Shown piece after piece: positions 38,001 through 54,155 of a stretch of DNA of 64,000 bases. Under the pieces are notes generated by a model. It saw nothing but the letters and a program-made list of their open reading frames with translations. It did no database searches and had not been told where the DNA came from. This stretch comes from Diprion similis (lineage: Eukaryota > Arthropoda > Insecta > Hymenoptera > Diprionidae), in contig NC_060106.1 in assembly GCF_021155765.1 (NCBI RefSeq), positions 18,254,031 through 18,318,030 of the forward strand, in the 5' to 3' direction. Position 1 is the stretch's first letter, and every line of letters begins with the position of its first letter. A program made the position numbers and the translations under genes.

Positions 38001-39460
38001 ATACGCATAAATTGCACAATGCAAAAGGAACCGAATCTATTGCGAACCCAAGGATTTATACAGCGTTACAAAATTATTACTCAAGAATGAATTTTTTGGA
38101 TAACCGAACAGGAAATAAAAGTATAAAAATTTCAAATCAATTTAAATAACCGATAGAAAAAAGTAACAACATTTGTATAATACGTCAGAAGTTGAGATTA
38201 TTCTATTATTGGTGCAGGTATTGCTTAACTGTACAAAAAAGTCCTTTGCAATTCATGCATCCATAGCAATGTCATCCAGCAAATATTAAATTAAAGCAAA
38301 TACGAAAATGAGCAAGCAAGCAAATAGCGAATAAAATGAAAAAAAGTACCGAATTCAGTTACCGTCGATCCTGCAACGATTCCCCGATCCACGGGTGGGG
38401 CAGTCGCCTTAAATTCTCACTTCAGCATCCCAACACAAGATTACGAGGTTCTTAGACGAGTTTCGAACGGTAGTCGGAATTGCACGAGTTCATAATCCGG
38501 CTTAGGGTTGAAAAATGTCCCTTCCGAATAACAGAAGCCCTTGGTATAATAATTAACAAGCGGAATGAACATGATCGTTAGCCGTCACCGATACATCGCA
38601 AACCTAAGCGTCATAGGTATATATTCGTGTATAAAAGTTCGCGGGCCCGAATCTTGTCCAAAGAACAACAACAAGTTATCCCTAAGCTCCGCCTTCTCGG
38701 GGATGAGCCGGCTGTAAGTTCGGTAGCTCGAATCCCAGGGGCGAAAGCGAACGGCAATAACGTTTGGCATGATACCGTGTGGTAACTGAGCTCGGTCGCA
38801 GGTGCGGCTCAGGTAAGAGGCAAACACATAACCGAGGGCGTCGACTTGGGCCAAGGCGAAGGAGTCGGGAGCCGGTTACAAGGCGAATTGACTCCGGGCT
38901 GACCAATCGGCCAGCGAAGGAGCGGGGACGAGGTGTGACCAGGACGCGGTGAGCCGTCACCTTGGCCAATGGGAGCCGTGAATGGTGAGAAAAAAGCCCG
39001 GAGTAGGTATTGAAAAAATTGTCGATGGGTATAAGGGGGGCGGAAAGAGGGGGTGGTCAGCCATCGCGCCCTTCTAATTGCCGCTAATTAGCCCGTCGGA
39101 GGCGTGGGGGTAGAACGAGGGACGAACGGAAGGACCGGAGGTGAGTCGCGGCAGGAGGGAACCGCATCGCCGAGTCTTGCGGCCGCAGCCTGCAGGTTCG
39201 CCGAGTAGTGTGAAATATCGCAGTAAAGTGTGACAACGAGGTGTTCACCCACTCGAGGTGTAACCGCGCTGCTCAGCCTGCTACAGGCCACCGTAATAAT
39301 TACTTTGTTTAGTCAAGTGTTAGTGAGCTCGAGCCGGTGATTAAATCGCCTCTAATTGATAAATTCATCAGAAACCTGGAACCAGCTCTCGCCCCCAAAG
39401 GCGTACACACACATTTTTATATATATATACATATATACATATATATATATAACGAAATTA
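34729..39460. other. Intergenic DNA between the HMG gene and brachyenteron
   Basis: The first part is the 3' flank of the HMG gene, including a (TA)n tract at 35033-35072. The middle is AT-rich with no recognisable gene. The segment 38600-39330 is GC-richer and has CCAAT-type words (TGACCAATCGGCC near 38899), so it probably includes the promoter and 5' UTR of brachyenteron. Several frames of 60-130 codons here do not resemble known proteins. Confidence 0.6.
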
Positions 39461-44782
<5,322 letters not shown>

Positions 44783-46895
44783 CCGGGGCGAGGTAATCCA
44801 CCTGCATTACGGTGAATTGAGAAGTAGAAGGGTGAAAAGCATGGGCAACGTACGTAGCGAGTGAATTTGGTAGGCTGGATTATCGATTTTCATTACCTTT
44901 GCCGATGTTGAAGATATGATCATATGATTCTTGCTGTATTTCACTTGACGTCGGGTAGCGGTAATAAAATTTTTGTTCGCCGGAAGAGATCGTGCAGTCG
45001 AAATAAAATCGCAGGTGATTCAACGACGGCCATTTTGATTTTATGCCACCGTTCGATTTACCTGTGAAATATGCAGGTATCGTGGACACGTTATTTTCAC
45101 CGAATTGAGAAGTAGATTTTTCACGATCAGTCAAAGATATTTTCTCCGAGTAATTTGTTCGTATTTGTATCGAATGATTTACTATTAACTACGATTTTTT
45201 TTTCCTTAGTTCCATAATTTTCCGAAAAGTAACTAATTTAAACGATAAGCTGTAAACGATGATGATGGGAATCCGTACTTTATCCTTAAACTCATTATGT
45301 TATTCATTGTTTACCGTTTATGGAGGCTCGCGCGACAAATATAGAGAGCTCGAAGGTAAAAGCTTGTTTCAAAAAACACTGCGGCTGCAGCAGAAGATAG
45401 TTTCCACTTTTAACATAAAATATTCGAACTGTGTAGAAGACGGGCGAATTTACAATATGATTCTGGTAAAAGATAACTAAAACTAAAGACTTCTAAATCT
45501 GTCACTCCCACTCTGACAAACAAACCTCAACTTCAATCTTTGACTACTCGTAAACGTCTCATTTCACCCTTGTTCCTGTAATATTATACCTCAAATCTTT
45601 CAAATACGCACATTATATATGTTAACACAATTGTTCTCGATAAAACCGAGATGACAGTATACGATAGTATATGTATAGATGATAGTTATTGTTGTAATGC
45701 AACTGAGAAGGCACATACACGTAAATTACAATATTTTTATGGTACTGAAGTCTCTCTGAAGATCTTAGATAGTACATACGCATTCAATAGAGCAATTGAC
45801 TCAACTTTCCGATCGTGACTGAGAGAAAATCAGGCTTTCCGCTGATAAATATCGCGATAGTAAGCAGCGTCGTGAGAAATTAATTATAATCGTTGCTTAA
45901 ATTTTCAATACACAGTCTCTGATTGTCTAAAAACGACTTTCTCACTTGCGGGACATCTTAGTTGGGAAAAAAGTGATGTCTTATAAAAGTGTGTACCCCG
46001 TTAATCGGTCTATTTAGCTTTATAGTAATACCCTACGTAAGTCGGCACAAAATCCGCCGAATTAAAATAATGTCGGGCGGATTCTTGTTACCTGTAAATA
46101 AGATATGGCGACGAGTAGGATAATTATAGGTAATTAGAATAAAACTAAAGAAGATTATTGCCTCGTGAGACAGCATTAAGGTAGTTCCTCCCATTTTCGT
46201 ACACAGGCATATGCGCGGAACACGAACACAAGCTTTCTTGGCGCTCTCTCTCGCTCTCGCTGGCTCGCATGGTTCGCACTGTAAAAATTCTCAACTTTGG
46301 ATATTTTGGGATTGGCACGGTCAAGCTCACTAAAATTTTCACAGCTCATGTAACATGTTGTTAAGAAGGTATGTATTTTTTTCTTAAAACGATTGTAAGA
46401 AAACGCATTTTTGGCGGAACTACCGTAATAATATACGCTATTATCGCGGTAAATTCCTTATACTGTATAATTAAATACTCAGATACATACAGTGTATGTT
46501 TGCCTAAAGCTTAAGTAGTAACGGTAATATCTATATCCTCTAGAGACGCGAATAGTTAATTTGCCGCCTATAACTTTCCGATATACCTTGAAAATTTTTC
46601 AACATCGACTTACACAACTTTACTATAATGATAATAAAACCGTGAGTGTTCAGTGCTCTTATTTTTTATTACCATGTAAATACTGTACAGCCCGTAGGCG
46701 ATTGTGAGGTTCCAGGTATAGAGGTATAAAGGGTGTATTCTGATGATAAAAATAAAAAATTGAAAAGAAAAACAATTTATTTAACTACGTAGGTAAATAC
46801 CTATCACAATTAATATTACCTGGCTTTCGAAGTTGCATTAACCTGAATCCATCATAGTATATACAATTGCTGATGATATACATTGTTTTAGAACA
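44783..46895. other. Intergenic DNA between byn and parkin (tail-to-tail)
   Basis: It holds the byn 3' UTR (AATAAA at 44963) and the parkin 3' UTR. TTTATT at 46665-46670 is AATAAA on the minus strand, about 230 nt past the parkin stop. A MITE at 46177-46428 lies between them. No other gene recognised; the 73-codon frame at 45259-45480 resembles nothing I know. Confidence 0.6.
46177..46428. mobile_element. MITE with AGGTAGTTCC ends
   Basis: Left end TTAAGGTAGTTCCTCCCATT, right end TTTTTGGCGGAACTACCGTAA; these are inverted repeats with a few mismatches. About 250 bp, with a short GCTCTC-type repeat inside, non-coding. Confidence 0.65.
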
Positions 46896-49303
46896 TCATC
46901 CGAACCAATGACTTCCCATACAGTCTCTCGTCCATTCAGTCTGACAAACCCAGCACCACTGGAAACTGCAGCCAGCTCTTGTACAAACCATGTGCATACA
47001 GCCACCTACCAATCATTATCGTTCCTCAATCTCAATACTTTATTATCATTTCCGTATTCAAATTATAGCAAATATGTTGGGCAAGCGACTTGAAAACTCT
47101 TAATGGAGAAAGACTGAAAGATGTACGTGAGTACGCTTACCGTCTCGTTCGGTCGGCGTTCTACATTTCGGGCATGGTTTCGTCGATATTTGAATGGTCT
47201 TCTTACTCGCTTCGTCCCACTTGGCCTGGAAATTTTTTCAATCTCAGATTATCTGTTGTTTATCGATTCAAACAAGTGAATAAAAATAGTGTTACTTACC
47301 TCGCTAGCTCGGAGAGGATCAATTGCATAGCCTGAAGGACAAGAGACGGCGGAGGTAGAAGAATACGATGTGGGCTGTTGTGAGTCGCATTCACCTACAT
47401 GGAAACCTTGCAGGCATCGGCGACAGAAAACATACTAGGGGAAAAAACTGAATTATAGTGGTTGTCCGGTAGTGAGTAAAAGCCAGATGTACTCGAGTGC
47501 TGGTAACAGTTTTCTGACATACTCCGCAACCACCGATACATTGAATTCTCCGACAGTCGTCCTCATCCGGTGATCGACTACGCTCCTCATCAGTCTGATC
47601 AGGTGGAATAATTCCCATTCCACAATCTGGCCGTGGGCACAGAAGCCCTCCTGCCCTTAAAACGTATTCCTCAGTTCCGAATCGTTGGTATTGCTCATAC
47701 TGTAATTTAAATTGCATTCATTCATTAGTAATCCAATGATGTTGATCGGATGAGTGTGGCAGTGAAGGTAGAAGCAGCCGATGATTTTAGATACCACTGT
47801 ACCTGCTGGGGTGAGAGAAGACGGAAGTGATGAACTTCGGATATGTGCGAATTTTGGCAACCAGCAGGACATGGCAAGGTATAGTATCCGTGGTTATCTT
47901 CAAACTCAAACTGACGATCCCGCAGACGAGCGACGCAATAGTCTCGAAAGCAGTCGAGGCAGGTCACATGTCCAGCCTCGCAAGGGAAAACCAGTACCGT
48001 GTCCCTGAAAGGCATTAACAAAGCTTGTGTTAATTCTTCCTAGGTTTATTTCTAGACTATTGATTCATGTATGAAATCAAAGCTTTACCTCGTATCAGTG
48101 CAAGCCAGACAAGGTACATTTCTCAGATTTGGTTTGATCAAATAAAGCGGTACCGCCTCATCTTTTTCTCCAAGACTCGCGTGATTGGCGCACTTGAAAT
48201 AAAACTGCGCATATCTCACTTGAGGAGTACCTTCATCCTTCTGTGCTAAGGAAGACAGCAACGTCTGACAATCGTCATTCTCACAATGTACAGTTATTCT
48301 ATGAGGCTGCTGTACATCAGGCCAACATTGAGGATCTCGATCCACCGTCACAGCCCCGCTGCCACATGTCGCGCATCTAACTCTCAGCTTTCCTGCCTCC
48401 ACTGATTTACATGGCAGCGAACAGTAAACGTAAAAATGGGCACGGGCTTGTTGCTGCTCTGTAAAATCATTACAATTAATCGAGTTGACAGGAATTTTCA
48501 CCAAATTCAAAACAGTATTGTGAAAATAATTCCAACTTAAAAACACTGCAGTGTAGTTAAGTAAACATATACTGACTCCATTTGCTTATTTTTCTGTTCT
48601 GTTCAACAAGAAATCTACTACTCAAAAATTCTATTCTCAAGACTTTGATATTACAACAGTGACTGAAACAGGGAAAACAAAAAGTATGAATACCCTGCTC
48701 GATGTGATTTTCCTGACGATCAGAGTCGTCCAATGGTAAGTCGATCAAAGTTTCGTTCAGAGGTTTGCTTCCACTTTCATTTGCTTCCGATCCTTCATCT
48801 AAAGATTCTTCGATAAGATTTTGGGTATCCTTTTTTCTATTAAGGCGGTTTTTTCCAGGGGGAAGTTTTATGGCATGCAAAATACTTTGTTGACCAAGAT
48901 CGCATTCCTAGACAACAGATAAAAATATTCATGTTTCAAGTTAGAATTGAGGTTAGGTTAAGTAGATGAACACGATTGTTGATGACTAAGGTTTGTACAG
49001 TAATAAAACGATAGTTTACAGCTGACTGATCGATTCTTCACATACCTCTATTATAGTGGAATTGTGCAACTCTTTACCAGCGAATATGATCTTGATATCT
49101 TCGGGAGATATGCCAAGCTGAGGCCCGACGATCTCTTTTAGGTTTCTGATGTCCCATTTCGGATCCAAATCAATGGAGAGTGTATTTCCCGTGTTAGTTT
49201 TCACGTAGATACTCAACGAGTTCGATATCTTTCGTTTTCCAAACCAAATCAACTGCAACATTCTCAAAAAGGCACCCTTTAGAAGGTTGAACAAAAAACT
49301 CAT
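46896..49303 (-). CDS. park: E3 ubiquitin ligase parkin, 8 exons, complete
   Basis: Exons 49303-49046, 48907-48694, 48458-48089, 48004-47803, 47699-47523, 47434-47300, 47225-47141 and 47005-46896 encode 516 residues. The UBL domain is residues about 29-105 ([37 protein letters not shown]). RING0 follows ([10 protein letters not shown] to [10 protein letters not shown]), then RING1 ([18 protein letters not shown]), the in-between-RING ([31 protein letters not shown]) and RING2 ([19 protein letters not shown] to CMGSHWFG). The catalytic RING2 cysteine is Cys483, in GGCMHM. Ser94 in the UBL corresponds to the PINK1 phosphosite (human Ser65, fly Ser94). The roughly 28-residue extension before the UBL is fly-like. 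Role: RBR-type ligase activated by PINK1 on damaged mitochondria, marking them for mitophagy. Nothing is broken or missing. The boundary of exon 3 (48458) may be off by one base. Confidence 0.97.
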
Positions 49304-49569
49304 CACACAGAGTGTAAATATCGAAGCAGTTCTGTGTATAATTTTCCTTTACGATAACACCAACTGTTATCGCGATAAATGTAGAGAAGAAAATGTATGC
49401 GTGTAAAAGCGTATTTTCTGCGTGAAATACGTATATTTTACCGTCGTTTGAAATTTTTCAACTTTCAAAAAATCATTTCGAACAATTCGAACCCAGATTA
49501 GGTGCGCGATATAGGTATTTTAGTCAGACACAGAGTGCAGCACTTAACTGTCGAAGCTGATAAAGAGTG

Positions 49570-49692
49570 TATTCTATTCGCCACCTTTTGAAAACGAAAA
49601 GTCTGAAAAAGTCACCCGATTGGTGGACATTCGAATACCAGTCAATCGGCAGCCTCTTCCAAAGCGTTCATTTTCAAAAGGTGACAAATAAA
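49570..49692. repeat. Short inverted repeat
   Basis: ATTCGCCACCTTTTGAAAAC pairs with GTTCATTTTCAAAAGGTGAC around an inner pair, CGATTGGTGG / CCAGTCAATCGG. About 120 bp; a small MITE or a chance-grown hairpin in the parkin 5' flank. Confidence 0.55.
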
Positions 49693-50141
49693 ATGTACCG
49701 AATATTGAAACCAGTTAACTCAAACTTGTACAAATTAATATTTAAATACGGATCTGTTACTCGACAAAGTATATATACTATGTACTTTACCTTAATAATT
49801 CGATTGAATTTGCAATCAATTGTGGTAGTTTTGACAATATTTGAGTTTTGTGTCGATTCGTGAGCAAATAAAACGATAGTGTGACGTTAGAAACACACTG
49901 AACTTCAGTTGTTTCAGTCGAAGAAGATGGTTTCACTTATGTTTCAATTTTTGGATAACTCGCGATTTCGGCTCCACGTTTGTTTAACCATAATAATTAA
50001 TGTATCCCATAAAATTGTTTCAGTAAAACATAAGTTTAAAATGTCAATATGTGAATTAATTTCCAACTAATGATACAAGTTTAAACACATAAATGTTCAT
50101 TAGTTGGCTGTAGAAACCGGTAAACAAACGAAGATCTGGGG

Positions 50142-50262
50142 ATCAATTCTGTAATTTCATTTTTCACATTTCCCAAGCATTCTGATTGGTTTGCTAAGTT
50201 TAGTCAACAAATCAAAATGCTTGGATTGTAGGAGATGTGAAAGTGAAATTACAGAATCGATA
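50142..50262. mobile_element. Small fold-back element
   Basis: ATCAATTCTGTAATTTCA and TTTCACATTTCCCAAGCATT are mirrored by AATGCTTGGATTGTAGGAGA and GTGAAATTACAGAATCGAT. The loop is short. About 120 bp in total, upstream of the MADF gene. Confidence 0.65.
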
Positions 50263-50654
50263 CCCTGTTCCAATGACGGTTCTAACAGAAAAAAGTCAGT
50301 AATTACGTTGCACCATGTACCGTAAATACGAAGATCAGAACTATCGGCGAATGATTCCGATCTTCAATGATTATTTTTTGGCAGCAATGCTGTTAAATTG
50401 TATTGACAATTGACCGAGAAGCTGCCATCTCAACCATTAGCAACCAATTATAGTTCGAACCGAACCTTTTTCGGTTTCATTGTTTTGGCGCGCAAAATGG
50501 TCAGCAAGGACTCTGACAGAAAATTAATTTATATTGGGAAACGAAAATTGTAACAAAATTTAATATCGTAACTTTATCAACGGTCTTAATCGTTGGATTA
50601 TTTTCAATAGCTAAATTTATAAGTAATACTTTATACTCGTTAAAGAGATAAAAC

Positions 50655-52696
50655 ATGGCAGATGAAACCAGTGAAGATGTGAAAATTGCGAAACATCAAT
50701 CAGAAGAGGTTGAAGAGAACCAAAAGTGGTGGCTGCGCTTTGTCCCTGTCGCTAAAAAATGGTCCGACGTGAACATTTTAAGATTTTTAAGTATCTACAA
50801 AGTTCATCCTATATTATGGGACCCTACACATTCATTTTACAATGATCAATCGAGAAGAACGAAAGCGTACGGTATAATAGCTAGGAGATTGAACTTGTTT
50901 GGCGTAAATGAAAGAGAATGTATCAAATTAATGGAATCTCTGAAAGTCATGTATGCGGAAGAGAAGAGAAAACAGATAATCGACAAAAGATGCAGTCGAA
51001 AGTATGTGTTTCCGTCAACCTGGTATTGCATCCTCGAAGAGATGATAGAATCTGTTCAAACAAAATTAGCACGAGCATCGGACAAAGGTGAGTAAAAATT
51101 ACATTGTCAGCTTTTAAAGTGGTGTGAAAATAACAAATAAAAAAAAAAACTTCTTTCAAGTCTCCTCAGTAAAAGTAGAACCTGCAAAACCATGGCAAGC
51201 GTGCTGTCCAAAATTATACACCGAAGATATTTGGACACCGGAGCATTTCAAAACAAACGTCATGAATTGGTTTCTCACACCGCAAGACCAGCAGTTATTT
51301 TGCACTTGTCAAAATTTTTCCGAAACAACTTTCGACAATAAATCAGACACAGAAAAGAGCTTGGAATATTCGGATTCTGTGTGCAATTCTAGTAGTCAAA
51401 TAATAAATACATCAGATTCTTCTGATACGTGCTGTCCCAATATTTGTAGAGGTAAGAAAATCAAATAACTTAGGCGAGCGAACGAAGAAGGGTTGAGAAA
51501 TGGCGTTCAATGTTCATTAAATAATCCAAGCAATCGTCACAGTAAAGTCCTATGTTGCATAGATTCACCGTACAGCAAAGCAGAGGATAGCGATGTCAGT
51601 GAGGATCAACCATCATGTTGCGGGCAAAATGATAGTAGTAATGATCGGTATAAATATGGTAAAGAATTCATAAAGTGCAAATCAAAGAAGCAGCATCGAC
51701 GTATCAAGGAAGATGGAAGCTTGTGTGAAGACGATACATCCTATGCGACAGTTTGTGGAGAAAAATTGAACGAATCTGTTGAGGAACCGTCTGCTGGGAT
51801 TTGGATATGCCCACAGGAGGAAATTAGTAAAGATTTACCAATGCGATGTGACTTGCAAAGTAGCTCAGATAAATTCTCTCCCCATGATCAATCGCTAATG
51901 TCATTCGAAACCCCAATGTTCCGCCCTTGTGGGTTCGAATATGTTCCGGATTTTTGCTCCATTCAAAGTCTCAGTAATGACAGTGAAGGAAGTGAGTTGT
52001 CTAGAAAAAGCGAGATCTCATCCGCAACGCAATCAAACGATACTTGTCACTCGGATAACAGTAACTTATCACCCTCGGTATCAAACAGCTCCGAACAAAC
52101 CTCCTCGGTAGTTTCAAACTGTAAGCCAATATGTGTAAAAGAAGAATCAGATCACAGATTGGATTATCATGTAAGTAGAATTGACTTGTGCATCAAAAGT
52201 GCAATGGTTTTATAATCTTAATTCAAATACATTTTGCTTCATTGCCCGAATTTTTTCACAGCCTGACCCAACTCTGTGTGAGAAATGCGCAGCGGACAGA
52301 GTTCCTGTACCAGCAGCGCATAAGAACGTTCTCTTTTTCCAAGACCCTCGAATGCCCGAGCTGGACAAATACTGTCGCTATAAAGATTGGGACCAGATAT
52401 ACAATATCAAAACTCAAGTTCCTGACGAAGAGCCAACTATTCAGATAGACAAGGACTGGTTACTCATGATGCAGTCTAAAGACGAACTGCCAAAACCAAA
52501 GAGAGAAAATCATTTGCACACCGAAGCAGATGTACACCTATTTATAGATCCAGAATCATCTGAAGGTAGACAAGTGAGTTTGCATAATGAATATAAACAT
52601 GAATATGGGTTAAATATTCGAATTAAGCAGCCTGAGCATTACGCCTGTGAAGTCCCTGATGCACCGGGTGATAAACCTGCACAGCTTATGTTGTGA
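50655..52696 (+). CDS. MADF-domain protein of unknown function, 4 exons
   Basis: Exons 50655-51087, 51161-51451, 51563-52170 and 52262-52696 give 588 residues. The MADF (Myb/SANT-like) domain is residues about 41-130: ILRFLSIYKVHPILWDP, then RRTKAYGIIARRLNL and STWYCILEEMIE. Such domains bind DNA in Adf-1-type insect regulators. The middle is Ser/Asp/Asn-rich with many Cys. The last exon has a CEKC motif and a charged C-terminus. I do not recognise a named orthologue. Reading straight through exon 2 meets an in-frame TAA at 51466; splicing out 51452-51562 (GTAAGA...GCATAG) removes it and keeps phase, so I read it as a short intron and not a broken gene. If that intron is retained the product would stop after about 246 codons. 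No BESS motif was found. Confidence 0.82.
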
Positions 52697-54155
52697 ATGT
52701 ACAAAATTTGGGAAGTACAGGGAAATTTCGTTACTGTTTTCATGACGCCTCGGTAACTTTTAGTCTGCATTCACCAGCTTTTAATGACTAAGAATGGAAT
52801 GAATATTTAGTAAAGAAGTTGGTACAGTAGACTAACGGGTTTAAAATAACTTCAATTTTTCAGCTGTACTAGCTCTTAGCCTTTATAAGGTTTTACCAAG
52901 GGCCTCTTTTTATTTTTATTTCTTGATGCATAAATTTTCATTCTCAACACACTGTGCACTGACATACAATTTCACACTGTATTTGAAAATATGTTGGATG
53001 CGTTATGATCATTAATATAGATTCATTATAACGCAGTTATTACATTTACCCAAGATAGTTAGTAATGGGCAGTAAAAAATCGATAATTTATCAATCACAC
53101 GTCATATTTATGAACCTGAACTTAGATATGCAAAAAAAAAATAAAAAATTCACCGTAAAAACGCTGAAGTCACAATTTTATAGATTTTAAAATCGATAGA
53201 TTTTGTATAGAACATTCATTTTATGCGCTCCCTACGAAACAGCACCCACTGCGTTATTGGTAGATCAAAATTGAAGCGCACAAAATAAAATAATAATTAA
53301 AGTGTGAATAAATATACATAGATATGCACATGCATACTTATAACGTATATCGAAGTGTGCACTTCAGTTATAATTTTAAAATATACACAAATTCATTGCA
53401 TGAAATTGATAAAATTAATAAAATTTAAATCACCGGATATGATAAACTTCAATATTTACAATAGTTAATACATTGTAGTTAATACATGTTTCTTTTCAAT
53501 TCTAAACTGTCATCGCGTGATTTAATAAATAATGGGCACCGCCACTCGCACTTAGCAGTTATTGAGACCAATAATAAATGTTATTTGGCGCAGTGAATAG
53601 GAAACGTGGTTTGAACGATATTTGTACAATTTCATGATGTGGTAAATGATGAATAACAGTATGATTTTAGTTCATAAAAATTCGGTCATGATATTTAACC
53701 ATAATTGAAAAATGTTACTTTGCTACATACGAGTGGTGGACTTTTGCTTCTTGATCAATTGGCGTTGCGTTTACGTCTTACGTAATACTGCACACACTTA
53801 GGTATCGACGCTTGAACTTCCGTTGACGCTATGGTGTTAGTGTAATAAACAATTGATTGTACTTTTGGTTTGACAATTTGACAAATGTCATGTTTTAGGA
53901 ATCGAGTTATTTGACTAGCTTGCGTTTCTGTTACTTCCTCGGTCAGTTTCATCTTCTTCATATCAATAAATAACGAGTCAGTTGCATTTTTTTGTTACAA
54001 TCCTGAAAAATAGAAACATAAAGTTTCAGTTACTTGTCGTAAACGATACCCGTATTCATCTTCAGTCACAAACATCTCAACGAAAGGAGAAAAAAATCGC
54101 TTTTTACCACATGTCACATGCGCTAAAAAAATGATTTACGGAACTTACATCAACT
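52697..54155. other. Tail-to-tail intergenic DNA, MADF gene / TRIC gene
   Basis: AT-rich. Candidate poly(A) signal AATAAA at about 53140 for the MADF gene. It contains one small minus-strand open frame (53755-53961), listed separately. Otherwise nothing recognised. Confidence 0.5.
53755..53961 (-). CDS. Small open frame, 68 codons, hypothetical
   Basis: Starts MKKMKLTEEVTETQASQITR and ends in a basic QYYVRRKRNAN tail. Composition is balanced and free of low-complexity sequence, which sets it apart from the many chance frames in the window. It has a mixed charged/hydrophobic N-terminal part (RFLKHDICQIVKPKV) that could be helical. It lies 195 bp downstream of the TRIC stop on the same strand, so it could be a separate small gene, a second cistron, or chance. 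No family recognised. Confidence 0.3.
   Translation of the reverse strand: MKKMKLTEEVTETQASQITRFLKHDICQIVKPKVQSIVYYTNTIASTEVQASIPKCVQYYVRRKRNAN

Larger units (their letters stand above)
49304..50654. promoter_or_regulatory. Divergent intergenic region, parkin / MADF gene
   Basis: 1.35 kb between two opposite start codons, AT-rich, holding both 5' ends. It contains two short fold-back repeats (49570-49692 and 50142-50262). Apart from those I see nothing definite. Confidence 0.5.

Noticed and set aside
51466-51468. In-frame TAA suggesting the MADF gene is a pseudogene or uses readthrough
   Set aside because: A GT-AG intron (51452-51562) covering the stop keeps phase on both sides, and the rest of the frame is intact.
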